DNA from: Loxodes magnus | Lineage: Eukaryota > Ciliophora > Karyorelictea > Loxodida > Loxodidae | Assembly: GCA_946699065.1 (NCBI GenBank) | Contig: CAMPDV010000103.1 | Coordinates: 496,001 to 560,000, forward strand | Direction: 5' to 3' | Length of the DNA stretch: 64,000 nt | Shown: positions 23,175 to 35,216 of the stretch, piece after piece | Layout of the letters: each line of letters opens with the position of its first letter | How positions within the stretch are numbered: the stretch's first letter is position 1 | Position numbers and translations under genes: made by a program | The notes under the pieces: generated by a model | Seen by the model: only the letters and a program-made list of their open reading frames with translations | Databases searched by the model: none | Told to the model about the DNA's origin: nothing

Positions 23175-26121
23175 ATGTCTAAAAAGATTGAAAAAAGTTT
23201 TGAAGCTATGACTTAAAAAGGTAAATTTAGCAAAGGATTAAAAATACTACAAAAGGCAATAACTGCATGCAAAAATCCAGAAATATAGTATTCTATATTT
23301 GAAGTGATTTCCAATCGGTGCTAGAATATTGTCTATAGAATTATTTCTTAACCTCCTGAACTTGATTAAATAACTAGATCAGATCTGGAGGATTTTAATT
23401 AAAAGACTGGACGAATTTCTGAAATAATAGAAGTAATTAGAGAAAGAGTGAGGATAGGAAAAATTTTGGAGCCTAGGAATGATTATGACCTAATAAAGCA
23501 GATAGAATGAGACTTAAATGTTATAGATCGCTTACTAAAAATAAACTATAAAGAAGAAATTTATCGTTAAAGCTTGTAAAAATTGGATTAATAGGGCTAA
23601 AGAATGAAGTAACTGGACGAGTTCTAGTCAAAGCTTTTACAACTTCTAGCTTACTACAATAAAAACCAGGTAAAGATGACAAAGTAAGTCGATATAACAG
23701 AAAACGAGAAATAAGTCTTGAAAAAACTAGCTGAAATTTACAAGCATAATCCTGATAAAGTGATAGAGTTTTACGTATAAAGGAAGCCTGGCATAATATA
23801 CGAGTTAAAGGAAAAGTATATTTAAGAAGTTTCTAACAACTAAGAGTAAAACTATAACTATGGGATGATTTTTAAGCAAGAAAATTTATATTTCGAGACT
23901 TAACTGGAAGAAGAAAAGCAAGATGTGAAAGACCAGAATAATATAAATTAGGAATTTGAAAAAAAATAAAGACAAGAACCTCAAAAGTAAGAGGAGAATT
24001 AAAAAAGAGAAAATTAAACTTAAAATGAAGAAAATGTAAAGGAAAATCCAGTTGATTTACCTTAATAAGATGAAGATTAATAAGATGGGCATAATAAAAA
24101 AAAAGAAGAGAAGAAATTGGAGGAAGCAAAGATTGAAGCTGATAATGTTCCTAAATAAGATTAAAAAAAGTAGCAAAATAATTAAAAATTTATGTCTAGT
24201 TCACATAATGAGAAGCATGAAAAGCACTAAAAAATTAAAAATTAAAATGAAGAGAAAAACTCCAAACGAACTTGTAGTTATTATAAGAGTAAGTAAAAAT
24301 AAGATTAGCAGTAAGTTTTTATTTAGAAACATAAGATCAAAAGAGACTGTGATAAAAGAAGCTGAGGTTCAACAAGACTAAGAAAATGAATATTAAATAG
24401 AAGAAAAAAAATAAGAAGAATAAGAAGAAAGCTAGCAAAAGATCGAAAGACAATATCAAGAAAATAATTCTGAAAGTGATTTTATGTATCAAAGTTTGCA
24501 AGCATAAGATTAAAAATATTAAAAGCTTCTTAAGGAAATTTTATAAGAGAAAATAGATTTAGAGCAAAGATATGAAATTTAGTAGTAGAAACTTACGAAA
24601 TGCAAAAGTTAGTTATAATAAAAAAAAGAAGATGAAGAGAAAATGAAGAAATACCTTTAAGAACTTTAAGAGCAAGATATACAAAACAGAGAACACATCT
24701 AAAGAATAGAATAGAATTTGTAAACGCTAAAAGAAGAAAATGCTTTGAGTAAAATAGATAATTAAAAGATATAAAAAGAGTTATAAGAAAAGGAATTAAT
24801 AGCAGAATAGGAAAAGAAAAGGAATCTTGAAAAGTAAAAATAGAATGAGGAAATGGAAGAAAAAATAAAAGAATAAGGACTATTTTCTTAAAAATAAATC
24901 CAAGATATAGAAGAACTTAAGCTAAGAATAGGTAATTAAGAAGAAATTATAAGAAACTTAGAAAGTGAAAAGACTAAACTTAGTCTTATTGCTTAAGAAA
25001 CGGGATAGGATTTATAAATAAAACTAGAAGAGAGTTAGTAAAAGCTAAAATAAGCTTACTAAAAGATTTCAGACATGGAGAAAGATAAAGAAATCATAAA
25101 CAAATAGATGCAGGAACAATTTGAAATTGAGTAAAGCAAACTTAAACAGATAATTATAAAGTAAGAAAAGGAATTGAAAGAAATTCAAAGTTAATTGGAA
25201 AAGAAAAGCGAGTTAGAGACTAAAAATGAAGAACTGCTTTAAAAATCATAACAAGAAAATAAGTAATAGAGCTAAGAAGTTTAACACTATATTAAGGAAA
25301 ACTAAAAGCTTAAGACTGAAATAATCCAATTGACATAAAGGTTAGAGCAATAATTTATAACTTAACTAGAAAAGTAAAAAGATTTTGATACTGCTTAGAA
25401 AGTAAAAGAAGAGCTAGAAAAAAGAATTTAAAGATAAGAAGAAGATCTTAATCATCAAATTCTGGAGTTAAAATAAAAAGTAGACAAATTTAAAAGTTTA
25501 TTCGAAGAAAGTAGCATAAAGCTATCTTAAGCTTATGAAAAAAATTAAGAGCTAGAGTAAGATTTAAAGATATATAAGCAGAGCTAATTTCCACAAACCG
25601 ATTAATTATCAACAGAGAAAATAAGTAATTAGAACTTAAGTTTCGAACAAAAATACAGATACTAAAAATAAGACTTTCCAAATAAAGACTAAAAATAAAA
25701 TTTGTCATCACTAAATGAATAATAATCTACTAATTTAGAAGAAGATATATAGAAAAGGCTAAAATAAACTTAAAGAAATAATTTATAACGTCTTTATTAA
25801 TAAATAACAGGTTTTAGTTACTAGTTTGCAAATTAACAGTAAAGTATGCAAAACATTAGCCCTTATAAGTAATAAAGTTAACAATAGAACAGTTCGTTTA
25901 TATAAAAGCAGGAGATTGGTTAAGAATATGTTTAAAGATATAATAAAAATTTAAATCCAGAAATAGATTTACTTTCGAAGCAAGAAGAGAAGGGTAAAAC
26001 TAGTGCTTAATAATAGTTTTGACTTCTGAGCGCTTAAAAGTTAGAAAAAAATCAACAAGTTTTAGAAAATTTATATGAAAAACAAAAAAACTGGGATTAG
26101 AGAACAAGCAAATATACTTGA
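23175..26121 (+). CDS. Long coiled-coil protein (paralogue of 60968-62948)
   Basis: ATG 23175 (MSKKIEKSFEAMTQKGKFSK) to TGA 26119-26121, with a 16-nt intron (24311-24326, GTAAGTTTTTATTTAG), encodes 976 residues. Residues 1-235 form a conserved helical region (ILQKAITACKN, ITRSDLEDFN, YDLIKQIEWDLNVIDRLL, KQLDEFQSKLLQ, KLAEIYKHNP, RKPGIIYELKEKY) shared with 60968-62948. A charged low-complexity linker follows (about 235-390). A Q/E/K-rich coiled coil runs from about 410 to 850, then a short tail. TGA in IEWDLN and QQQFWLL reads as Trp. No catalytic motif is seen. The likely role is structural or scaffold, perhaps cytoskeletal; the N-terminal domain is unknown to me. It lies 220 nt after the SR gene on the same strand. 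Confidence 0.85.
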
Positions 26122-27656
26122 GTAAAAAAATTATTGAAAAATGGCAACTGAAACTTTTTTTATAATTTGAAATTTAAAATTTTCCATTTGAATAATATAA
26201 ACATTTTATTAGTCCACAGCAATGTATTTTCACTCTTCCTTTAATTATTTTTCTATCTACGATACTACAATAACTACTACTATCTAATTAGTTCTTATTT
26301 CTTCACTCCGAATTTTATCTGATATAGTTTAATCAATTACCTGGTTTTAAATTTTGTAGTTGATGAAAAATTTAACTGTAAATTACATAAACTTATCTTA
26401 ACATAATATAATCCTTTATATACCCTAGCATTTTGTATTTAATTAGCTAACTTTAGTTAAGATTTAAATAGCTACTTACTAGAGATACTATATCTAATTC
26501 AATATGCCTCTATAAGTATTTTTCCATCTTTCTATACTTTCTTTTATAAACTTGAGTTCCTTTAGCAGATCTAATAAGCTCTACTTTTCTAGTTCTCTTT
26601 ATTATTTAGACTAAGTTATTGTTATTATTTTTCCTAAATTAATGATGCTAGTATACTAGTTAATTACTTAAAATTAACTAAAGAGAAATTAAAAGAGACA
26701 TATTAGCTCTATTTGAGCATCTGCATATAGAACATTCATACTTAACCTTAGAAGCTTACTATAATGCTTAAAATTTAGGCTAATAACTCTCTTTTGAGAT
26801 TTATTTAGTAGCTTGATTAACTTCCTAAGCTTATACTATGAAAGCATATATGCAGTACAAATTATCCAAAAGCATTCTTTTTTAAGAATCTTCATTATAT
26901 TTCCTTCTTTAGTCACATTAAGCAAATCAATTATAAAGATATAAAAGGGGGAAATAAACTTTAGCTATCCCATTATACACTGTAATGGAAATAAGATGGC
27001 ACTAATAAAAATGATTTAGCTAGTTTAAATAGCATGTTAAATAAAGGCTTATAAGCCTATAGAGTAGAAGTAATCTTTAGAGAATTGCTACAATTGCATG
27101 AAATAATCTAAGCAATGAAGATGCAAGTAGATAGTACAAGTTACAATTAAATTACCATTATAGGATTAAGTAAAATGAGTATAGTAAAAATAAATGCTTT
27201 ATTACTAGTAAAAGAAAACTTCTTTAGCTCTATCAAAATACTTTGAGCTTGTAAAATTATTTTAAGCAAATTAAAACCAAAATTTATGCTTAAAGAATGA
27301 GGAAGATAGCTAGTATCATAAAAATTATTAATGGAGTAATCAGTACTGTAGAGAGTTAGGTGGATTTCAAAAGAGAAACAGGATAAAATAGATTAGAGAG
27401 ATGTAAATTAAGGTTTATTTAATTCAGTAACGATTGATAGCATATTAATGAATATCTTTATTTTTAATAAAATTAAGCAATTCATTTATTTCTGTATAAT
27501 AAAGATATTAATAAGCCCAAGTAGATAAATAATAGAATACATTTTTAAAAATATTTGAAGCTTTATCAAAAGCCAAAGCTATTTGATAAACTTTAATGAA
27601 CATAAAAACCATTAAGAAAGTGACTTTTTATACAATTAATGAAACTATAATAAAGA
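26122..27656. other. AT-rich intergenic stretch
   Basis: A 1.5-kb spacer before the tRNA pair. Only short ORFs of poor composition (for example 40 codons from about 26996) are seen, and I call no gene. Confidence 0.45.
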
Positions 27657-27729
27657 GGGGATCTAGCTCAAATGGTAGAGCGCTCGTTTCGCATACGAGA
27701 GGCAACGGGATCGATACCCGTGTTCTCCA
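27657..27729 (+). tRNA. trnA-CGC: tRNA-Ala (anticodon CGC)
   Basis: A 73-nt cloverleaf with acceptor GGGGATC/GTTCTCC, discriminator A, D arm GCTC...GAGC, anticodon stem CTCGT/ACGAG with loop TTCGCAT, and T arm ACGGGATCGATACCCGT. The G3-T70 wobble pair, the hallmark of alanine tRNAs, is present. Position 6-67 is a T-T mismatch. It decodes GCG. A five-T tract follows at 27730-27734. Confidence 0.93.
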
Positions 27730-27734
27730 TTTTT
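27730..27734 (+). terminator. Pol III T-tract after tRNA-Ala
   Basis: Five Ts immediately downstream of the tRNA-Ala 3' end. Confidence 0.7.
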
Positions 27735-27783
27735 ATGATTTTAAAACGTTAAGAAATTTAAATGATACGAATCATTTTTAAGG

Positions 27784-27804
27784 AAATTATATAATAATAA
27801 ATAA
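27784..27804 (+). repeat. Conserved 5' flank of tRNA-Lys, copy 2
   Basis: Identical over 21 nt to 4251-4271, directly upstream of an identical tRNA-Lys gene. Confidence 0.7.
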
Positions 27805-27877
27805 GCCGGTTTAGCTCAGTCGGTAGAGCGCCAGCCTTTTAAGCTGGTGGTCAAGGGTTCAAGTCCCTTAGTCGGCG
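27805..27877 (+). tRNA. trnK-UUU: tRNA-Lys (anticodon TTT), second copy
   Basis: Base for base identical to 4272-4344, including the anticodon loop CTTTTAA. It lies 75 nt downstream of tRNA-Ala on the same strand and is followed by eight Ts (27878-27885). Confidence 0.97.
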
Positions 27878-27885
27878 TTTTTTTT
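27878..27885 (+). terminator. Pol III T-tract after second tRNA-Lys
   Basis: Eight consecutive Ts directly after the tRNA. Confidence 0.85.
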
Positions 27886-29096
27886 ACGTAATCAAAGTCT
27901 TACAGATTTTCATACACGAACTTTGAATAATTTGATGAATATTAGATTAGATATGTAAGGATATCTAAGATACATTCTCTAAATAAATGGTTAAGGTAAA
28001 ATTTAAAACTATTAATATAACTTTATTAGTAAAATGCTTATTTTATTTGATATAAGCTCTAAAACTATAAAATTTTCACTAAGACTTATTTATAAGTCTT
28101 ATCCTTCTCTAACTTGATAGATTATACCCTTTGATAAATTATTAAACTTCATTCTTAAATTGAAAGTCTTTAATTAACATTTTATGTATATGAATTGAGA
28201 TTTTCTGATGGATAAGAAGAAATAGGTTTATTCAATTAAAGGTAGCTTAAATAAGACTGTATAATTTGGCTATCTAAGAGCTAGATATATCTAGAACTTA
28301 AGAATTAACTTATTTAATGTCTAAACCTTGAGCCTTTCAGAAAGTTATAAGAAGGTTTATCTTTAAAGCTTTAACTTTAAATTTTTATTCTAAATCAGAC
28401 TATAAAATAATTAACTGAACTGTGTTATAAAGCAGGAATTAAAATAGAAGTAGATCTGCATAACTAAATCCTGTAATGGATTATTATAATTTGAGTTACT
28501 TATTAAGTTTGAAACTATAAAAGGAACTATAATAGTGTTAATATCAGAAAACTATTGATATACTAAAAGCTTAATTCTCCTTTATATTATTAAGTATTCA
28601 TCTATAAAGACTGTAAATCTAGAAAATTTTAATAGAGGAAAAAACAAAAAAACCCTTTAAAAAGTAAAGCTATTTTTGAAAGCAATTTAATAGGTAATAT
28701 AAATGTATAACTTGATTGAGATCCTTAGATATAGCATTTCAACTTTCCTAGTTAGACTTACAATCGATTAAGACATTCTTAATTTAATTTAGGTTATAAT
28801 TATCTTCATTCTATGGAAAGAATTTACTTAATCACATTTCCAATTATTTTATATATTAAGACAGATTCTATTTTTACCTTTAGACTAGCTTCAAATTAAC
28901 CTTCATCTATTATTATCCAGAAGCCTTACATATTAAATCTCAAGCTATTTAATCACTCTTGCCTCTTTATTAAAAGCATAACTTAACTTAATAGTTCTTT
29001 AAGCCTGTTAATTCCTGATCTATCAATTACTAATTAAACCTGATTTACTGCTGTATACTAAGTTTTTCTCATATCTACTTTATAATAGAGCTAAAA
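27886..29096. other. AT-rich intergenic stretch
   Basis: A 1.2-kb spacer. I see no ORF with a convincing start, composition and TGA end, and no RNA gene. It presumably holds the promoter of the 29097 gene. Confidence 0.45.
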
Positions 29097-31163
29097 ATGG
29101 CGTTCCTTTTTAGTAAGAAGAAAACTTTCTATTTAGAAATAAGAATGCATGAGGTAAAAATAAATGTACCTAATCAAGTCTTAGTGTCAGTGATTTTGAA
29201 CAATAACAAGTATCTGTCTACCGATCAATCATCTATAGTAGTTGGAAAAGCGAAATTTTAAGAATCGTTTTGCTTTGAAATCTAGATGACGAAGAAAAAG
29301 GAATGAAAGTAGTTTTTTGTGCCTATTTCTATTTACACTCAAGAGAATAAAAACAGTAGAAGAATTAAATTTGGAAGTCTTTAAATTGAAGTTTCTGGTC
29401 TATGTGATTCTTAGTATCCCTGGATTAAAAAGGAGTTTGAAGTTATAAAGGCAGATGTATAACCTTGCAGTGTGGTAATTTCAGCTGAAATGAGGGACTA
29501 GATAAATGAAGAAAGCAGTAAGATGAGACAAATTCTTTTTAATAGAGATCTAGAGGAAAAGAGATCCAAGGACTTGTAAGAAGCTGAAATAATAAAGCAT
29601 TCATAGCCTAATTAGAATAGTGAGTAAAACGAGTATAATTGAAAAGATGCTAAGGAGTCCACTTAAAGATCGGTTTCTTCTATCCAAGATTGAAGTTTTT
29701 TATAATAATCTTCAATTATAGAAAATCGTTTAGACAATAAACGCGAATTTTATAGATCGTAATATTAAGAAGAAAGGAGCGATAAAATTTAAGAGATCCC
29801 TAAATTATCTAATTAGATATAAGACGAAAGTTATAAAGAGGATTAATAGATCTAAGGTATTAAATTATAAAAGATCGTAAGTAAGTCTAAGTCCAATTAT
29901 GAAATTACAAGTCAATAATAGATGTATTAAAATTAAAGCTTTAAGGGAAACTAAAAGGATTTTAACTATAAAAACGTATCAATTGAAGATCTAGATTCCG
30001 ATTAAATTCAGTAATACATAGCAATGAGATAAAAGAAATCATTATGCTAAAGATTTGATGATAATTGATTAAATTAACTGCAGATTGAAGTATCACAAAA
30101 AAAAACTAGCATAGAAGGAAAGAATTAAACTGTCTAAAGTTGTAAAGAAACAGAAGAGTAAAAATTATCACATGAAGAGATTAGCCAAAATGAAGATTTC
30201 ATCAGACAAAGTGCGAAAAGATTTAGCAATTGATTTGACTATGAATAAACTGAAGAGTCGTATCAAGATTAAGCCCAACAAAATAATGAAAACAATATTT
30301 TATCTACTTAAGTAATTTCTGCCAATTAAGAAGAAAAGGATATAGAAGAAGAAAAATAAATTTAGATAAAAGTAAAAGAAGAAAAAGAAAAAGAAAAAGA
30401 AAAAGAAGAGGAATTCTAGAAAAATGAAAAACAAAAAGAGAGAAATGAATCAGTCTAAAAGAATAACTCTCAATAAGTTATAGAAGTAAAAGATCCAGCT
30501 AAAAAAGACAGTAAGGCAGAGAATTTTTAGGAGGATAAAAATAAAAAATAAGAAGTTATTATGAATAAAAAGGAATAAAACAATGATAAAGAGGAAAAAG
30601 TAAAATAAAAATAGATAGAATAAGAATAAGAGAAAAAATTAAATTTGAAAGAAGTAAAAGATGTTCAGTCTTCATAGGAAAATAACAATTAATTAGAAGA
30701 TAAAAAAGAAAACAATCTAAATATAATATCAACTATAATGAGAATAAGTTAGAGAATTCAAGATTTAATGTCTTAGAGATTTAAAGTCTAAGATAGAGAA
30801 AATCAATCTGATGAAGAATAAGATAAAAATGAAATGGTGCACCGTAGAAGCAAAAGTTTAAATTAATTTGAATAAAAAAAACTTTTTGAAGCAATAGAAA
30901 TGTTAAACTAATATGGATAATATTCTCCCTTGTAAGAAGAATCAGAGTATGAAAAGGAACTAAGCGATATTTTAAGTAAAAAGTCATAGCCTAGCAATAA
31001 AAATAGCACTGAAAATATATGGAATTAAAGACTCGTATAGTTAAGACAAAGAAGATCTAATTTTAAAACAAAAAACTTAAGAAATGGAATATAAGCTGAC
31101 ATGAGTAGTATAAGAGAAGGCTAGAAATATGACAAGGAAACTTGCAAATGTCTAATATTTTGA
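29097..31163 (+). CDS. NT-C2-like domain protein with acidic/Lys-Glu-rich tail
   Basis: A single exon from ATG 29097 (MAFLFSKKKTFYLEIRMHEV) to TGA 31161-31163 encodes 688 residues. Residues 1-145 look like an N-terminal C2 (NT-C2/EEIG1-EHBP1-type) beta sandwich: FYLEIRMHEVKINVPNQVLV, KYLSTDQSSIVVGKAKFQE, then FVPISIYTQEN...FGSLQIEVSGLCD. The rest is low-complexity and charged, with Lys-Glu repeats near residues 425-440 and coiled-coil potential. In-frame TGA reads as Trp in KKEWKQFF, QDWSF, NWLNQ and SNWFDYE. NT-C2 proteins usually bind membranes or link endosomes to the actin cytoskeleton. The family call is moderate; the gene itself is secure. Confidence 0.82.
30381..30412 (+). repeat. GAAAAA-type Lys-Glu codon repeat
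   Basis: A run of alternating GAA/AAA codons inside the 29097-31163 gene, encoding alternating Glu and Lys. This is a simple repeat prone to slippage. Confidence 0.7.
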
Positions 31164-32266
31164 AAGAATCATTTTTTAGTTTATCTAGATAGTTTATATA
31201 ATACTTCTCTCTTTTACAGTCTAATTAAATCGACAGTCTAGTTAAAAAATAACAATTACTAGCTAAGTTTAAATCTTTAGAGCATTTGATATGTTTATTT
31301 ATAAAATTTAACTATTAACTAAAGTTATTAAATGCATTGCTAAATCAAACTAACTAATTAATACATTCAAAAAAGTTTAGATTGTCAGATCAAAGATCTT
31401 AGTTAAATAAAGGGATATAAAGCAGCCAAGCTATTCAAAACCAAATCTGAAGGTAAATAAATATTTAGCTCTTAAAAAGTTTTGAAATTAGCAAGTAAAA
31501 AATCACCTTACTAGTAGCTTATATCATTAACTTATCCAATTGTCTACTTAATATTCTTTGACAAGATAAATTCACTAACTTCAATAAATTTCTAAAGATA
31601 AATCAATTGAAGGATGAAAAATACTTTATTTAGGAAAATTGAATTTTCATATATAAGGTGATTTATAATAGTTGGAGATATATAGATAAAGCTTATTTTT
31701 AAATCTATTAATCATCTATAATTTGCTTAGAACCTAATGGCCAAATTTTTATTTCTAGTTACCTTATTTAAACTATGAAAAATTTTATTATTATTATGAA
31801 AAAGAAAATAAGAAAAACTGTTTTTATATCTAAGATTAATGAAATTAGGTATATCTTAAGTTCTTCCTAAGCTAGAATTTGAGATATTTTTTGTATTTAG
31901 GCAATGTTGGCTTATAGAGTTTAGCTTCATATAACATAACTATTGCATCTGGCTAATAATTATGGTAGATTAGATGTACTGTTTTATATTTTTTCGTTTA
32001 ATAACTTTTCTCTCTTATAAAACTTGAGTTTTCAATGAAAATAATTTGAAAAAATAATGTTTCTTTTAAAGTATAAAAAGAGGTTTTTAGTAATTCCTAC
32101 CTTTTAATACTCTTGTAATAGCTTATTTAATAAGGATAACAGGTTCTAGTTATTTCACTTATACATAGGAAACTTAGTAAATTTTGTTTATTTAGCTGCT
32201 TGTTTTAGATAGATATGAAACATTTCGTAGTTAATAATAGTTAGTTTTCTCATAAATTCTATATCT
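31164..32266. other. AT-rich stretch, no secure gene
   Basis: The minus strand remains open in all frames through about 31647, but the composition is poor in acidic residues. No domain is seen. It may be 3' flank of the GTPase-like locus. Confidence 0.35.
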
Positions 32267-33103
32267 TCAATTGAACTTCAGTTAGACTCTTAGCCCTTCA
32301 AAAATGAATGCTTACTATTTCTATTCGATAGGATAGATATTAAATTAGCCAGTTTCATATTTATTTTCCTTTATAGTTCGATGTATAATACATAATTCTT
32401 AAGTCTTCTACATCTGTAATTTTTAAGTTTCAAGATAGTACACTTCAGCAAAATAGGCCTAAGATTCAATCTTCTGATTGTAACTAATCTTAGATTATAT
32501 AGGTTCAATTATAAAATAAATCTCCATATATTTAAAAATCTCTAATATTCCCAAAATTTTTCTCTCTTGTATCTTAAATTAAATTTATTCATTCTTATAT
32601 ACTCTTTTAGAATAAACTAAAAGGCTCTCATTTCATATTTTGCTACCTTAATCTTTATTTTCATACTCAATAAAAAAAAGAATGATAATTATATTTCAGA
32701 TCTGTTTTATTACCTATCTGCAAGAATTTTTAATCCTACTAAATTCTAATTTTATCAAATGAATCTAAGTTAAGATTTTTATATTATACATTGATTTAGC
32801 GTCTCGTTAATCCCTTTTAATAAGTCTGGTATAAATATAAAGATCCAATGTACTAAATATATTGATAATATTTAACTCTTATCATTAATCGGAAGCTTTA
32901 ATCTCTTTGCTTTTGTTCTTTTTAACTATTTAAAATGGGATTATCTATTTAAATTTATTGACTCATCATTCATTTATTACTCATTCCAACTTCCCAAATC
33001 TTTATTACTTACATTATATTTTAAACTAAAGTTATATATTACTTTACAGTTATTAGAATCACCAAAAAGTAATGCTCTTTTAGTTAGATTGGCTTTATAT
33101 CAT
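32267..33103 (-). pseudogene. Rab/Ras-like small GTPase, broken or with unresolved introns
   Basis: Hallmarks of a small GTPase occur in order but in different frames. A strand-1/P-loop-like TKRALLFGDSNNCK has its GDSNNCK at 33063-33043. Further on comes NLDSFDKI followed by IGNKTDLK (the NKxD guanine motif, 32714-32694). Then a C-terminal helix region QFKIQERKILGILEIFKYM reads like the 'ExSAK...EEIF' segment. The P-loop to NKxD distance (about 350 nt) fits a Rab. Frames change twice, and each shift would fit an intron of length 1 mod 3 (such as 16 nt), but I cannot place convincing splice sites. The P-loop lacks the usual G-K-S/T. It is either a divergent multi-intron gene or a decaying copy. 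The last frame ends at TGA 32269-32267. Confidence 0.4.
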
Positions 33104-33747
33104 TTGCTATCCTTAGCAATGTGAACCCTGTTTATATCCTTTTAGATAATGATGCTTTAAAACTAGAACTTAGAATTATAAAATACTAACTGTTAAGCTG
33201 GTAAGTTTTCTTAATGACTTGATGTTGAAGGTGTCAAGATTGGATATCTCTTAATAAAAATTTCAGTAAAATATACTTAAAAAGTTATTAGCAATCACTA
33301 TTATCAGTTAGTTAAGTTGCCATTAAAGCTTATTTATATATATACATGATACAATATCAAGCTGGCTTACTATATATTCAGCTTCTATTGTGCTAATACA
33401 GCTTTTATATTGATAAGGATGTTTAAAACTGGTTTAAATGCTTGAAATATTTAATTTTTTATATTTAACTAAAATTTCCCTTTTAGATTATATGTTACTT
33501 TATTCACACTACTCTCTCTATAAATACCTACACTATTATAATAGACTAGCTCTATTGATTTTATATCACTGTTCTTGTTCAACACCCAACTAAGCTATTG
33601 ATAGCACTATTAGTTTACTCTATTATAAGCTAGTAATGATTGAGAATAAGTTGTATTAATGCTTTGTGAGCTGAAAGAGTTTAATTTATATGGTTTAAAT
33701 TCAGCTTAAAAGGCTTTTTTATTCAAATGAACGTTTATTTTATAAAA

Positions 33748-34473
33748 ATGTTTTGCTGCTTTGTAGAGAGCCCTAAATAGCTACCTTAAGAACTTGACTT
33801 TATGGATAATTATGAAGACTTACTCGGATATGCCTTCCTTAGGCCTAGTGAGATATTTTTGGGATTTAAGAAGTATGCTCAGTCTAGGTAGTTTTGTATG
33901 AAGTAGTTGCAAGCTGTGTTAGCCTATCTGAAAGTAGCTTCTTTTTAAGAAGAAGAAATAAGCAACAGTGTGAAGTAGTTTTATCAGTGGTTTAATGTTT
34001 AAAGACACTACAGTCTTTTGAATCTTCTTACTTGTGCAATCGCTCTATCCAAAAAATCCAAAATAAAGGAAAGAGCTTTATGTTTATTTAGAGCTTTAGA
34101 TCCTGAATGCACTGGTAGAATAAGTAAAAGTTAATGGGCAGAAATGGTTTTTATACTTCTAAGTTTAGCTATCGAGTATATTCCAACATTCTGTTAGAAT
34201 TATTATGAGAAAAGCTAATAGCAAGTATAGAGAATCAAAAGCCTTTAATAAGCTTGAAGGTCATTACGAATTGAGCGCATATTTTTAGAGTTCATCTTTC
34301 CAAGTAATAAGGATTCCTTCATTGAAGAAAGCGCTTTTGTTCTCAAAATATTACAATTACACAAACTAGGTATTGATTTTACTAGCACTAAAGGGATTAG
34401 ATAATTGCTAACAAGAGCCTTACATTATAAAGCCAAAAAGCAAGTCAGTCCGATAGAAGTTTCCAAATAATGA
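33748..34473 (+). CDS. Small protein with degenerate EF-hand-like loop
   Basis: A single exon from ATG 33748 (MFCCFVESPKQLPQELD) to TGA 34471-34473 gives 241 residues. An internal ATG at 33802 is an alternative start. Near residue 105, CLFRALDPECTGRISKSQWAEM resembles an EF-hand: helix, D-x-E-x-T-G-x-I loop, helix. Position 12 is Gln rather than Glu, so calcium binding is doubtful. The paired cysteines at positions 3-4 could be acylated, which is inference. The rest is alpha-helical. It could be a calcineurin-B-like or centrin-like relative or a sensor-like scaffold. In-frame TAR codons read as Gln. Confidence 0.68.
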
Positions 34474-34662
34474 ATAGTTTTTTCATTTTTTTCATAAATT
34501 TTCTTTCTATAATTTATAAATTAGTTTGTTAGCATAGTACCATTATAATCCTTTCTCTTCAATTTAAGGGTAAATTAAAGCTGTCTTGTGTATATTTAGG
34601 TGATTAATATAATATTATGACTTAAACAATTATAAGTTAAGCTTGTAAGTAACTTTGAGAAG

Positions 34663-35216
34663 ATGAATAATGTTTCAGATCTATAATATAATTGCTAGCT
34701 AATTGATGATAAGTTGCTTTTGTAAAATCTAAAAAACTAATAACTTAAGGTTATCTCGCCTGAATAAAGATTCCTATTAAATAGACAAGAGCAAGCTTAC
34801 TTTTTTGTAAGTATCCATTATTTAATTTCTTATGTGATCTCTAGTATTTAAAGAGCTTCAATAATCAAATACTCGAATGCAGTTTCTTATGCTAGCATTA
34901 ACTAGAACATAGCAAAGGTGAAGTAGCTAGAAATTATTCTAGACACTTAAATAGTTTTAAGTGTGTAGTTTTATTTCTTTTTAGTCTTCAGACTTATATT
35001 AAGCTTCTTCAAATTAGTTAATAGAAAAACTAAAAGATACTAATACTTATAGGAATGATATCAACACTTAAGCCAGATCACAAGCATATTTCTGCTTATC
35101 AAAACATAGCTCTAATCACTTTTAAATTGCCTTAAAAATACAACCAATCAATATCAACGTAGCAAGTGTCATAAGAAAATAAATCTATATCTTGTTATAT
35201 TTATTAGCTGATATGA
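34663..35216 (+). CDS. Possible hypothetical protein with one 20-nt intron
   Basis: ATG 34663 (MNNVSDLQYNCQLIDDKLLL) to TGA 35214-35216, with a candidate 20-nt intron (34965-34984, GTAG...TTTTTAG), would encode 177 residues. The second exon (KILILIGMISTLKPDHKHIS) reads better than the unspliced frame. Acidic residues are few and no domain is seen. Treat it as a candidate only. Confidence 0.25.
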
